Source: Tolumonas osonensis (GTDB lineage: Bacteria > Pseudomonadota > Gammaproteobacteria > Enterobacterales > Aeromonadaceae). From it: a stretch of 64,000 bases of DNA. The translations under genes and the position numbers were made by a program. Under the pieces are notes generated by a model. It was not told the DNA's origin. It searched no databases and worked only from the letters and a program-made list of their open reading frames with translations. This document shows positions 15,342-23,682 of the stretch, one piece after another. The DNA lies in contig NZ_JACHGR010000005.1 in NCBI RefSeq assembly GCF_014202415.1, positions 248,001 through 312,000 of the forward strand. The letters run 5' to 3'. Each line of letters starts with the position of its first letter. The stretch's first letter is position 1.

Positions 15342-16436
15342 ATGAAACCACAAACGCCATTTGTTCAGTTTCGCAACGTACAGAAAAGCTATGATGGCGA
15401 AACGCTCATCGTCAAAAATCTTAATCTGAACATCCGTCGCGGCGAATTTCTGACTTTACTGGGGCCAAGCGGCTCAGGAAAAACCACCAGCCTGATGATG
15501 CTGGCTGGCTTTGAAACAGCCACCAGCGGTGAAATTACCCTGGGTGGGAAATTACTGAACAACCAGCCCCCGCATAAACGCGATATCGGCATGGTGTTCC
15601 AGAACTACGCGTTATTTCCGCATATGACCGTGGCCGAAAACGTCGCTTTTCCTCTGTTTGTCCGTCGCTTGGCGAAAGCGGACATTCAGGAAAAAGTGCA
15701 GGAAGCCCTGGCCATGATCAAAATGGACAGTTTTGGTCATCGCTATCCGGCACAGCTCTCCGGTGGTCAGCAACAGCGTGTTGCCCTCGCCCGCGCACTG
15801 GTGTTTGAACCGAAACTGGTATTGATGGACGAACCGCTGGGCGCACTGGATAAGCAGTTACGTGAACATATGCAGATGGAAATCAAACATCTGCATGAGA
15901 AGTTCGGTCTGACCATCGTCTATGTCACTCATGACCAATCCGAAGCGCTGACCATGTCTGATCGGGTCGCTGTATTCCATAAAGGTGAAATCCAGCAGAT
16001 TGACAGCCCGAAAACGCTGTATGAAGAGCCGAAAAACGCGTTTGTGGCGCAGTTTATCGGTGAAAACAACCGTCTGCAGGGCGTGGTTGAAGGGATGGAG
16101 GGTAACCACTGTCTGGTGCGGATGCCTGACGGTTCACAAATCAAGGCACTGAGTGTCAATGTCGCCGGTCGCGGCGAACAGACCACGCTGTCAATTCGTC
16201 CTGAGCGGATCCTGCTGGGTGCGGCCAGTCAGCACTGCGACAACATCGTTCAAGGACAGGTCAAAGAATTTATCTACCTGGGCGATCACATCCGCCTCTG
16301 CATCAATACCTGCGGCAGTTCTGATTTTATCGTGAAAATGCCGGTCAGCCAGTTCGATCCAACCATCAAACTTGGCGACCAACTCTCTATCGGATGGCAG
16401 AAGGATCATGTCCGCGCCCTCGATATGCTGGATTAA
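15342..16436 (+). CDS. ABC transporter ATP-binding protein, PotA-like (GABA/polyamine)
   Basis: 364 residues. The ATPase domain (about 8-240) shows Walker A GPSGSGKTTS, the Q-loop FQNYALFPHMT, signature LSGGQQQRVALARAL, Walker B LVLMDEPLGALD and the switch His in VTHDQSEAL. A C-terminal TOBE regulatory domain follows (about 280-355), as in PotA. First gene of a four-gene import operon with a periplasmic binding protein and two permeases. Given LysR-gabD-gabT immediately beyond, the substrate is probably GABA or a polyamine that feeds GABA; this is inference from context. Confidence 0.9.
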   Translation: MKPQTPFVQFRNVQKSYDGETLIVKNLNLNIRRGEFLTLLGPSGSGKTTSLMMLAGFETATSGEITLGGKLLNNQPPHKRDIGMVFQNYALFPHMTVAENVAFPLFVRRLAKADIQEKVQEALAMIKMDSFGHRYPAQLSGGQQQRVALARALVFEPKLVLMDEPLGALDKQLREHMQMEIKHLHEKFGLTIVYVTHDQSEALTMSDRVAVFHKGEIQQIDSPKTLYEEPKNAFVAQFIGENNRLQGVVEGMEGNHCLVRMPDGSQIKALSVNVAGRGEQTTLSIRPERILLGAASQHCDNIVQGQVKEFIYLGDHIRLCINTCGSSDFIVKMPVSQFDPTIKLGDQLSIGWQKDHVRALDMLD

Positions 16437-16471
16437 TGCTCCCTCTGAATAACTAAACAAGGATGATATCG

Positions 16472-17506
16472 ATGAAAGCAACTCGTACTGTATTAGCGCT
16501 GTTGACTGCCGGCTCCTGTTTTGCGGCACAAGCGGATGAACTGTCTGTGATTTCTTTCGGTGGTGCCAACAAGGAAGCGCAGGTTAAGGCCTATTATGAG
16601 CCTTTTACCAAAGCGACCGGCACAAAAGTCGTTGCCGGTGAATACAACGGTGAAATGGCCAAACTGAAAGCCATGGTGGAAACCAAAAGCGTCTCCTGGG
16701 ATGTGGTGGAAGTCGAATCTTCCGAGGTTGCCCGCGGCTGTGATGAGGGTTTCTTCGAAAAACTCGATTACAAAGTGATTGGGGCAAAAAGTGATTTCAT
16801 TCCCGGTGCAGCAACCAAATGTGGTGTAGGGATGTTCGTCTACTCTACCGTCATCGCTTACGATTCCAGCAAGCTGAAAACTGCTCCAACCTCATGGGCA
16901 GACTTCTGGAATGTCGAGAAATTCCCGGGCAAACGCGGTCTGCGTAAAACCGCAAAATATGCACTGGAAGCCGCGCTGTTGGCGGATGGCGTTGCCCAGA
17001 AAGACATCTATACCGTACTGGCAACCCCGGCCGGCGTGGATCGTGCATTCAAAAAACTGGATGAGCTGAAGCCGAATATCCAGTGGTGGGAAGCCGGTGC
17101 ACAGGCACCACAATATCTGATTTCCGGTGATGTGGTGATGACCTCCGCGTTTAACGGCCGTATCTCTAACGCGCAGAAAGAAGGTAATAAAAACCTGAGC
17201 ATCGCCTGGAATGGCGGCCTGTATGAAGTCGAATACTGGGTTGTACCGAAAGGCACACCGAGAAAGGATCTGGCAATGAAGTTCATCGCTTCTACGGTAA
17301 AACCGGAAAGCCAGATTGAATACGCCAAACAGATCCCTTACGGCCCGACCACCAAAGGGGCTGCAGGCAAAATCGAACCCGCTTTGGCCTCTACGCTGCC
17401 ATCTTCTCCGGAAAACCTGAGCATGGCTGTCGCGGTCGATCCAACCTTCTGGCTAGACCACGGTGAAGAGCTGGAGCGTCGTTTCAACGCCTGGGCTGCC
17501 AAGTAA
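16472..17506 (+). CDS. periplasmic binding protein of the GABA/polyamine ABC transporter
   Basis: 344 residues with a Sec signal peptide (MKATRTVLALLTAGSCFAAQA, cut probably before DELSV) and a PotD-like type II binding fold (VISFGGANKEAQVKAYYEPF at the mature start, WWEAGAQAPQYLISGDVVM near the middle). An ATG nine bases earlier is possible, but AAGGA sits at proper distance only for the ATG at 16472. It lies 35 bases after the ATPase gene. A hairpin after its stop (17514-17537) may keep its message more abundant than the permeases, as is common for binding proteins. Confidence 0.9.
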   Translation: MKATRTVLALLTAGSCFAAQADELSVISFGGANKEAQVKAYYEPFTKATGTKVVAGEYNGEMAKLKAMVETKSVSWDVVEVESSEVARGCDEGFFEKLDYKVIGAKSDFIPGAATKCGVGMFVYSTVIAYDSSKLKTAPTSWADFWNVEKFPGKRGLRKTAKYALEAALLADGVAQKDIYTVLATPAGVDRAFKKLDELKPNIQWWEAGAQAPQYLISGDVVMTSAFNGRISNAQKEGNKNLSIAWNGGLYEVEYWVVPKGTPRKDLAMKFIASTVKPESQIEYAKQIPYGPTTKGAAGKIEPALASTLPSSPENLSMAVAVDPTFWLDHGEELERRFNAWAAK

Positions 17507-17513
17507 TGACTGT

Positions 17514-17537
17514 TCCGCGCCGGGTCAGTGACGCGGA
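17514..17537 (+). other. intercistronic hairpin after the binding-protein gene
   Basis: TCCGCG (17514-17519) pairs with CGCGGA (17532-17537) in the 97-base gap before the permease gene. There is no T-run, so it is more likely an mRNA-stabilising 3' structure than a full terminator. Confidence 0.45.
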
Positions 17538-17603
17538 GCGGACATTAATGCTGATTTTCACGGAATGAACCAGGCCTGAGAGCCGTCTGTCAGGAATATA
17601 ACT

Positions 17604-18863
17604 ATGCTGTCATCAACCATTACGGACACACTCCCCCAGCCTGTGGATACCGAATCCCTGAAGGCAAAATTACATCGGGCAGAACGCATTAACCGTCTGA
17701 AATCCTTCGGACTGATCCTTCCCTTAATCATCTTTCTCATCGTGGTATTTTTAGTACCGCTGGTGGTGATGCTGAAAAAAAGCGTCGATAACCCGGAAGT
17801 AGCCACGCTCTTACCTGCCACAGTCACTGCTATGGCTGACTGGGACGGCAAGGATCTGCCGCCGGAAAACGTCTATCAGGCATTGGCTGCCGATATCGAA
17901 ACCGCGAATAACAACGATGTACTGGGTAATCTGGGGAAACGGTTGAACAACGAGATATCCGGTTACCGCAGTCTGCTGAATAACACCGCGGACAGCTTAC
18001 CGTTTGATCCGGCACCTGAATCTTACAAGCAGGCGTTTACCGACCTGGATGAACGTTGGAGCGATCCCGCCTACTGGCAGGCCATTTACCGTAACAGCTC
18101 TTCCTATACGGCCGATTATCTGCTTTCTGCACTGGATCTGAAAAAAGATCAGGCCGGCGCAATCGTCAAAGTCTCTGACGATCAGGCGATTTATCAGAGT
18201 GTCTTTGTCCGCACCTTCTGGATGAGTCTGGTTATTACCGCCGTTTGCCTGATACTGGCTTATCCGCTGGCTTATCTGCTGGCAACCTTACCGGCGCGCA
18301 CTGCCAATCTGCTGATGATTTGCGTTCTGCTGCCATTCTGGACCTCGGTACTGGTCCGCGTTGCCGCCTGGATCGTGCTGCTACAGAACAACGGACTGGT
18401 AAATACGTTGCTGGAAAATCTGGGGCTGATTGATTCACCGCTGCAACTGGTCTTCAACCGCTTTGGTGTCTATGTCGCCATGGTGCATATCATGCTGCCG
18501 TTCATGATCCTGCCGCTCTATAGCGTGATGAAGAACATTCCGTCCAGCTACCAGCGCGCCGCGATCTCTTTAGGTTGCCCGCCGATGATCAGTTTCTGGC
18601 TGGTCTATCTGCCACAAACCTATGCCGGCATCGGTGCGGGTTGTCTGCTGGTATTCATTCTGTCGATTGGTTACTACATCACTCCGGCCCTGCTGGGTAG
18701 CCCGAATGACCAGATGGTGAGTTATTTCGTGGCCTTCTATACCAACACCACCATCAACTGGGGTATGGCAACAGCACTGGGTGGTCTGTTACTGCTGGCG
18801 ACACTGATTCTGTATGTAATTTACACCTGGCTGGTTGGCGCTAACCGCTTACGTCTGGGCTAA
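17604..18863 (+). CDS. ABC transporter permease, PotB/PotH-like, with large periplasmic insertion
   Basis: 419 residues, longer than PotB (about 285). A first membrane helix lies near residues 34-56. A soluble, acidic stretch of about 135 residues, presumably periplasmic, follows before the second helix near 204. The remaining helices and the EAA-like loop (RAAISLGCPPMISFWLVYLPQT) are those of binding-protein-dependent permeases. The insertion is seen in a subgroup of polyamine/opine/GABA-type importers. AGGA precedes the ATG by nine bases. Confidence 0.88.
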   Translation: MLSSTITDTLPQPVDTESLKAKLHRAERINRLKSFGLILPLIIFLIVVFLVPLVVMLKKSVDNPEVATLLPATVTAMADWDGKDLPPENVYQALAADIETANNNDVLGNLGKRLNNEISGYRSLLNNTADSLPFDPAPESYKQAFTDLDERWSDPAYWQAIYRNSSSYTADYLLSALDLKKDQAGAIVKVSDDQAIYQSVFVRTFWMSLVITAVCLILAYPLAYLLATLPARTANLLMICVLLPFWTSVLVRVAAWIVLLQNNGLVNTLLENLGLIDSPLQLVFNRFGVYVAMVHIMLPFMILPLYSVMKNIPSSYQRAAISLGCPPMISFWLVYLPQTYAGIGAGCLLVFILSIGYYITPALLGSPNDQMVSYFVAFYTNTTINWGMATALGGLLLLATLILYVIYTWLVGANRLRLG

Positions 18864-18880
18864 CGGACAAGGATGACATT

Positions 18881-19705
18881 ATGTTAAGACCTTATGCTTC
18901 TAACTTTGAACGAATCTGGTACTGGTCACATCGTAGTATCTGCGGACTGGTATTGCTGTTCCTGATGTTGCCGGTGCTGGTGATGATCCCGCTGTCATTC
19001 AATGGCGGGGCGTTTCTGGTCTATCCGCTGCAGGGCTGGTCACTGCGCTGGTATGAAACCTTCTTCACCTCGCCGGAATGGATGCGATCTCTGGCCAACA
19101 GTATGATCGTCTCACCGGCCGCCACCCTGGTGGCGATGATTTTCGGGACGCTGGCTTCCATCGGCCTGACCCGGGCAGAATTTAAAGGCAAAGCACTGTT
19201 GACCAGTATTCTGATCTCACCGATGGTGGTGCCTGTGGTGATTGTCGGGGTATCGTCTTACCTGTTCTTTGCACCGCTGGGTCTGTCTAACAGCTACTTC
19301 TCACTGATCATGGTACATGCGGTATTAGGCATTCCGTTCGTGATCATCACTGTGACAGCAACGCTGCAGGGCTATAACAAAAACCTGAGCCGTGCCGCCG
19401 CCAGCCTGGGTGCTGATCCTATGCTGACGTTCTTCAAAGTGACCTTGCCGTTGATCGGACCCGGCATGATTTCCGGCGCTCTGTTCGCCTTTGCGACCAG
19501 CTTTGATGAAGTGGTGGTAACACTCTATCTGGCAGGTCCGGATCAGGCGACACTACCCCGGGTGATGTTCAGTGGTATCCGCGAAAATATCAGCCCGGCC
19601 ATTGCCGCCGCTGCGACGGTACTGATCCTGATCTCTGTGGCCATGCTACTGACGCTGGAATGGTTACGGGGTCGTTCGGAGAAAATGCGCACCACCGCGC
19701 ATTAA
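18881..19705 (+). CDS. ABC transporter permease, PotC/PotI-like
   Basis: 274 residues, six predicted membrane helices, with the permease loop SRAAASLGADPMLTFFKVTLPL that docks on the ATPase. N-terminal LMLPVLVMIPLSFN and the periplasmic WSLRWYETFF are typical of PotC/PotI. It follows the first permease by 17 bases with an AAGGATG ribosome site and ends the operon, closed by a strong terminator 50 bases on. Confidence 0.9.
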   Translation: MLRPYASNFERIWYWSHRSICGLVLLFLMLPVLVMIPLSFNGGAFLVYPLQGWSLRWYETFFTSPEWMRSLANSMIVSPAATLVAMIFGTLASIGLTRAEFKGKALLTSILISPMVVPVVIVGVSSYLFFAPLGLSNSYFSLIMVHAVLGIPFVIITVTATLQGYNKNLSRAAASLGADPMLTFFKVTLPLIGPGMISGALFAFATSFDEVVVTLYLAGPDQATLPRVMFSGIRENISPAIAAAATVLILISVAMLLTLEWLRGRSEKMRTTAH

Positions 19706-19755
19706 GATAGGAAAAGAAAGATAGGAAAAGATTCAATCTGCAAGTTCCACCTGTT

Positions 19756-19780
19756 GCGCCGCCTAGCGGCGCTTTTTTTT
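19756..19780 (+). terminator. terminator of the ABC transporter operon
   Basis: GCGCCGC (19756-19762) pairs with GCGGCGC (19766-19772) across a CTA loop, followed by eight T. Confidence 0.92.
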
Positions 19781-19788
19781 ATCCGGTA

Positions 19789-20715
19789 TCAGCGGACAAT
19801 CTGGTTCTGCAGCAATCGCATAAAGAAATCGCGAGGTTTGTTCAGACGGCCAAACTGATGCGTAATAGCGGCGATCCCCAGTTTATAGCACCGCTCCAGC
19901 GGTAAAAGTTTACGTAACTTCCCCTCGTCGACACTGCGGGCGGCATAGTGTTCCGGCAAAAAGCCGACATACGCGCCAGACAGAATCATCGTCGCCCGTG
20001 TTTCGTAATAATACGCCGTCGCCGACTTCTGCAGCCCGACCATCTGTATTGCCACATCCGGGTTACTCTGAATGCCAGCCTGCACCGAACGGGCATTCAC
20101 CAATCCCTGCCGGATGGCATCCTCGTCCGTTTCATTGAACAGCGGATGACGGTCACTGCAATAGAGATAGCAGGTTTCTTCGTATAACGAATGGTAAATC
20201 AGACCATCCAGTTTGCGGTGATACGGGATAAATCCGACATCGGCTTCACCGTTGAGGATCATCCGCTCGATATCGCTCATCGGCGCAGTTTCAAACTGCA
20301 GGAAGACATCCGGAGCCTGATGGCAGAATTCTCCCAGCACCTGCGGAAAACAGCAGCGTTCATCCAGACTGATGGTATCACTGGCCACCAGTTTCAGTTC
20401 ACCGGAAAGCTGCACATGCAAGGCATTAACCGTGGAACGAAAATCTTCCAGCTGAGAAAACAGACGGCGTACCGATTCATAGATAATTGCGCCTTCTTCG
20501 GTTAGCGAGAAACCGGAACGGCCCCGGCTGCACAACTTCAGCTTGAGCCGGTGTTCCAGATTCGCCATATGTACACTGATCGTCGAACGGCTGATATTCA
20601 GTACCGTTTCTGCGGCTGAAAAACCGCCGCACTCCACCACAGTCTTGAACACCTTCAGCAGACGAATTTCATAGTCGCCCACCTGCCCTAACTCAATCAG
20701 TGAAACCTGCACCAT
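19789..20715 (-). CDS. LysR-family transcriptional regulator, probable regulator of GABA genes
   Basis: 308 residues. The N-terminal winged helix-turn-helix (about 15-75: LLKVFKTVVECGGFSAAETVLNISRSTISVHMANLEHRL) precedes a periplasmic-binding-like effector domain. It sits between the transporter operon (convergent, sharing the terminator region) and gabD (divergent, 118 bases between starts), so it most likely controls both. A palindrome AACGG-N6-CCGTT in the shared intergenic region (20762-20777) is a candidate binding site. The effector is inferred to be GABA or a breakdown product. Confidence 0.9.
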   Translation of the reverse strand: MVQVSLIELGQVGDYEIRLLKVFKTVVECGGFSAAETVLNISRSTISVHMANLEHRLKLKLCSRGRSGFSLTEEGAIIYESVRRLFSQLEDFRSTVNALHVQLSGELKLVASDTISLDERCCFPQVLGEFCHQAPDVFLQFETAPMSDIERMILNGEADVGFIPYHRKLDGLIYHSLYEETCYLYCSDRHPLFNETDEDAIRQGLVNARSVQAGIQSNPDVAIQMVGLQKSATAYYYETRATMILSGAYVGFLPEHYAARSVDEGKLRKLLPLERCYKLGIAAITHQFGRLNKPRDFFMRLLQNQIVR

Positions 20716-20761
20716 TGTTTAGTCTTCCTCAATGTAAGCGTTAATTGTTAGTCATTTATAC

Positions 20762-20777
20762 AACGGTATAACCCGTT
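20762..20777. promoter_or_regulatory. candidate LysR operator between the regulator and gabD
   Basis: An inverted repeat AACGG (20762-20766) and CCGTT (20773-20777) around TATAAC, just before a possible gabD -10 (TAGTAT, 20777-20782). The -35 region is poor, which fits activator dependence. Confidence 0.45.
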
Positions 20778-20833
20778 AGTATGAACCCATCAGCCCGAGA
20801 TATCAGGGCATTCACTGTCACCGGAGATCCAGT

Positions 20834-22297
20834 ATGTGCTATCCATCTATTGATCCGTTGCTGGCACCCTTCTGCCAATGGCAGGCCTCGCAATGGATGA
20901 CGCCAAAAGTTGGCGCTACTTTCTCTGTTACCAATCCGGCGACGGGCGCGGTGATCGCTACGCTGCAGAATCAGACTGCCGGCGACGCCTTAACTGCCAT
21001 TGATCGTGCCAGTGCCGCACTGCCAGCCTGGCAGGCACTCCCGGCCAGACAACGTGCATTACTACTGCGCCGCTGGTTTGACCTGATCATGGAAAATCAG
21101 GATGCGCTGGCGCTGCTGATGACGCTGGAACAAGGCAAACCATTGGCGGAAGCCAAAGGTGAAGTGGCTTACGGCGCAGCCTATATCGAATGGTTTGCCG
21201 AAGAAACCAAGCGCGTCTATGGTGACATCATTCCGGCAGCCAGTGGCGATCGTCGTCTCCTGACCATTAAACAGGGTATCGGCGTGGTTGCAGCCATCAC
21301 GCCATGGAACTTCCCGAATGCCATGATCACCCGCAAAGTGGCGCCCGCCCTTGGTGCGGGTTGCACAATCGTGGTGAAACCCTCTGACGAAACGCCGCTC
21401 TCTGCACTGGCATTGGTCACGCTGGCGCATCAGGCCGGTATTCCAGAGGATGTCTTCCAGGTAGTGACCAGCCGCAAAGCCGTCGAAATTGGTCAAGTTT
21501 TCTGCGGTGACAGCCGGGTCCGCAAACTGACCTTTACCGGATCAACACCGGTAGGCAAGCAATTGATGAGCCAATGCGCGGCAACCGTGAAAAAACTGGG
21601 GCTGGAACTGGGCGGCAATGCCCCGTTCATCGTGTTTGACGATGCTGATATCGATGCCGCGATTACCGGCTTGATGGTGTCCAAATTCCGCAATGCCGGT
21701 CAAACCTGCATCTGTGCCAACCGCATTCTGGTGCAGGATGGCATCTACGATCGGTTCGCGGAAAAACTAGTGACAGCCGTGAAAAAACTCAAAATCGGTC
21801 TGGGCACGGAACCTGGCACTACCATTGGCCCGCTGATCAATCAGGCGGCCATGCACAAGGTGCAGCATCTGGTGTCGGATGCCGTTACCCGTGGGGCAAA
21901 ACTACTGACCGGTGGCTCAGTGTATCCAACCGGCGATAACTTCTATCAGCCAACGGTACTGAAAGAAGTCACCAGTGACATGAAGATTTTCCACTCTGAA
22001 ATTTTTGGCCCTGTTGCGCCACTCTATCGCTTCTCCACCGAAGCGGAAGCCGTCGTAATGGCCAACGACACCCCGTTCGGGCTGGCCGCTTACTTCTACA
22101 GTCAGGATATCAGCCGGATCTGGCGGGTATCTGAAGCACTGGAATACGGCATGGTCGGCATCAATGAAGGCGGCATCTCCAGCGAAGTCGCACCGTTTGG
22201 TGGTGTCAAGGAATCCGGTCTGGGACGCGAAGGTTCCAAATACGGCATCGAAGAATTTACCGAAATTAAATACCTCTGTATGGGCGGTCTGAAATAA
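20834..22297 (+). CDS. gabD: succinate-semialdehyde dehydrogenase
   Basis: Oxidises succinate semialdehyde to succinate, the second step of GABA breakdown. 487 residues (E. coli GabD 482). ALDH motifs: ITPWNFPNAMITRK, the general base Glu in LELGGNAPFIVF and the catalytic Cys in FRNAGQTCICANR. A GGAGATCC ribosome site precedes the ATG. Gene order gabD-gabT with 40 bases between them indicates an operon. A related semialdehyde (for example glutarate semialdehyde) cannot be excluded as substrate. Confidence 0.92.
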   Translation: MCYPSIDPLLAPFCQWQASQWMTPKVGATFSVTNPATGAVIATLQNQTAGDALTAIDRASAALPAWQALPARQRALLLRRWFDLIMENQDALALLMTLEQGKPLAEAKGEVAYGAAYIEWFAEETKRVYGDIIPAASGDRRLLTIKQGIGVVAAITPWNFPNAMITRKVAPALGAGCTIVVKPSDETPLSALALVTLAHQAGIPEDVFQVVTSRKAVEIGQVFCGDSRVRKLTFTGSTPVGKQLMSQCAATVKKLGLELGGNAPFIVFDDADIDAAITGLMVSKFRNAGQTCICANRILVQDGIYDRFAEKLVTAVKKLKIGLGTEPGTTIGPLINQAAMHKVQHLVSDAVTRGAKLLTGGSVYPTGDNFYQPTVLKEVTSDMKIFHSEIFGPVAPLYRFSTEAEAVVMANDTPFGLAAYFYSQDISRIWRVSEALEYGMVGINEGGISSEVAPFGGVKESGLGREGSKYGIEEFTEIKYLCMGGLK

Positions 22298-22337
22298 GTC
22301 TGAACGGAATTTGACTGCATATTTGAAGGAGTCACAA

Positions 22338-23615
22338 ATGAATAACGCTGAACTGCAACAACGTAAACAAGCTGCTTTTGCCCGTGGTGAAGGCAATGCC
22401 TACGGGATCTATGTCGCCAAGGCGAAAAACGCAGAACTGTGGGATGTAGAAGGTAAACGCTATATCGATTTTGGTGCCGGGATTGCCGTCGTCAATACCG
22501 GTCACAGTCATCCGAAAGTCGTTGCAGCCGTCAAAGCTCAGCTGGATAACTTCAGCCATACCTGCATGACTATCACCCCTTACGAATCGGCCGTGAAACT
22601 GGCAGAAAAACTGGTTAAAGCGGTGCCGGGCAACACACCGAAAAAAGCGATGTTTGTCACTACCGGTGCGGAAGCTGTCGAAAATGCCGTCAAAATCGCC
22701 CGCTCCTATACAGGTCGCAGCGGCGTGATTGCCTTCAATGGCGGTTTCCATGGCCGAACTCTGCTGACCGTTGGTCTGACTGGTAAAGTACAGCCCTACA
22801 AAGCCGGATTCGGCCCGTTCCCAGCAGAACTGTATCATGTGCCTTACCCGAATGCGCTGCTCGACATTACCGAAGATGACAGCTTCGAAGCCCTGAACCA
22901 GTTGTTCAAATGCGATATCGATCCAAATCGCGTTGCGGCAATTATTGTTGAATGTGTGCAGGGCGAAGGCGGATTCCATCCCGCACCTGCTTCCTTCCTG
23001 AAAAAACTGCGTGAACTGTGCGATCAGAAAGGCATCATGCTGATCTGTGATGAAATCCAGACTGGCTTTGCCCGCACTGGCCGCATGTTTGCGCACGAAT
23101 ATGCCGGTATCGAAGCCGATCTGGTCACCATGGCCAAAGGGCTGGGCGGCGGCTTCCCGATTTCTGCTGTGGTTGGTAAAGCCGAGATCATGGATGCACC
23201 ACAACCGGGTGGTCTGGGTGGCACGTATGCCGGTTCACCGCTGGGCACCACCGCAGGTCTGGCTGTGTTTGATGTCATCGAAGAAGAAAAACTGTGTGAC
23301 CGCGCACTGGCCATCGGCGAACGCATGGTTAACCATCTGCGTGATATCAAGGATGACCTCCCGGCTATCGTCGGTGATATTCGTAATCTGGGTGCGATGA
23401 TTGCGCTGGAGCTGGTCAAAGACGGCGATATTCAGAAACCAAATCCTGAACTGACTAAAGCGATTTGTGCCAAAGCGGCAGAGAAAGGACTGATCCTGCT
23501 GTCCTGTGGTACCCGTGGTAACGTGATCCGCTTCCTGCCACCACTGACCACCGAAATGGAAATCATTGATGAAGGCATGACGCTGCTGAAAAGTATTATT
23601 AGAGAACTGGTTTAA
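22338..23615 (+). CDS. gabT: 4-aminobutyrate aminotransferase
   Basis: Transfers the amino group of GABA to 2-oxoglutarate, giving succinate semialdehyde and glutamate. 425 residues against 426 in E. coli. Class III aminotransferase motifs: VTTGAEAVENAVKIAR, LICDEIQTGFARTGRMFA, and the PLP lysine in TMAKGLGGGFP. The frame opens 27 bases earlier, but GAAGGAG directly precedes the ATG at 22338 (MNNAELQQRK), which matches the E. coli start. Ends with a terminator shared with the convergent persulfide reductase gene. Confidence 0.94.
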   Translation: MNNAELQQRKQAAFARGEGNAYGIYVAKAKNAELWDVEGKRYIDFGAGIAVVNTGHSHPKVVAAVKAQLDNFSHTCMTITPYESAVKLAEKLVKAVPGNTPKKAMFVTTGAEAVENAVKIARSYTGRSGVIAFNGGFHGRTLLTVGLTGKVQPYKAGFGPFPAELYHVPYPNALLDITEDDSFEALNQLFKCDIDPNRVAAIIVECVQGEGGFHPAPASFLKKLRELCDQKGIMLICDEIQTGFARTGRMFAHEYAGIEADLVTMAKGLGGGFPISAVVGKAEIMDAPQPGGLGGTYAGSPLGTTAGLAVFDVIEEEKLCDRALAIGERMVNHLRDIKDDLPAIVGDIRNLGAMIALELVKDGDIQKPNPELTKAICAKAAEKGLILLSCGTRGNVIRFLPPLTTEMEIIDEGMTLLKSIIRELV

Positions 23616-23633
23616 ACGCTCTCCTCCCGTATC

Positions 23634-23664
23634 AAAAAGGGCGACCAAGTTGGTCGCCCTTTTT
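23634..23664. terminator. bidirectional terminator between gabT and the persulfide reductase
   Basis: AAAAAGGGCGACC mirrors GGTCGCCCTTTTT around AAGTT, giving A/T-rich tails on both strands between convergent genes. Confidence 0.9.
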
Positions 23665-23682
23665 CACTCAGAAAAACAAAAA

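Noticed and set aside
22332..23204. 290-codon open frame antisense to gabT
   Set aside because: Complement of a strongly coding gene; composition (many Phe, Gln, His) is typical of shadow frames.
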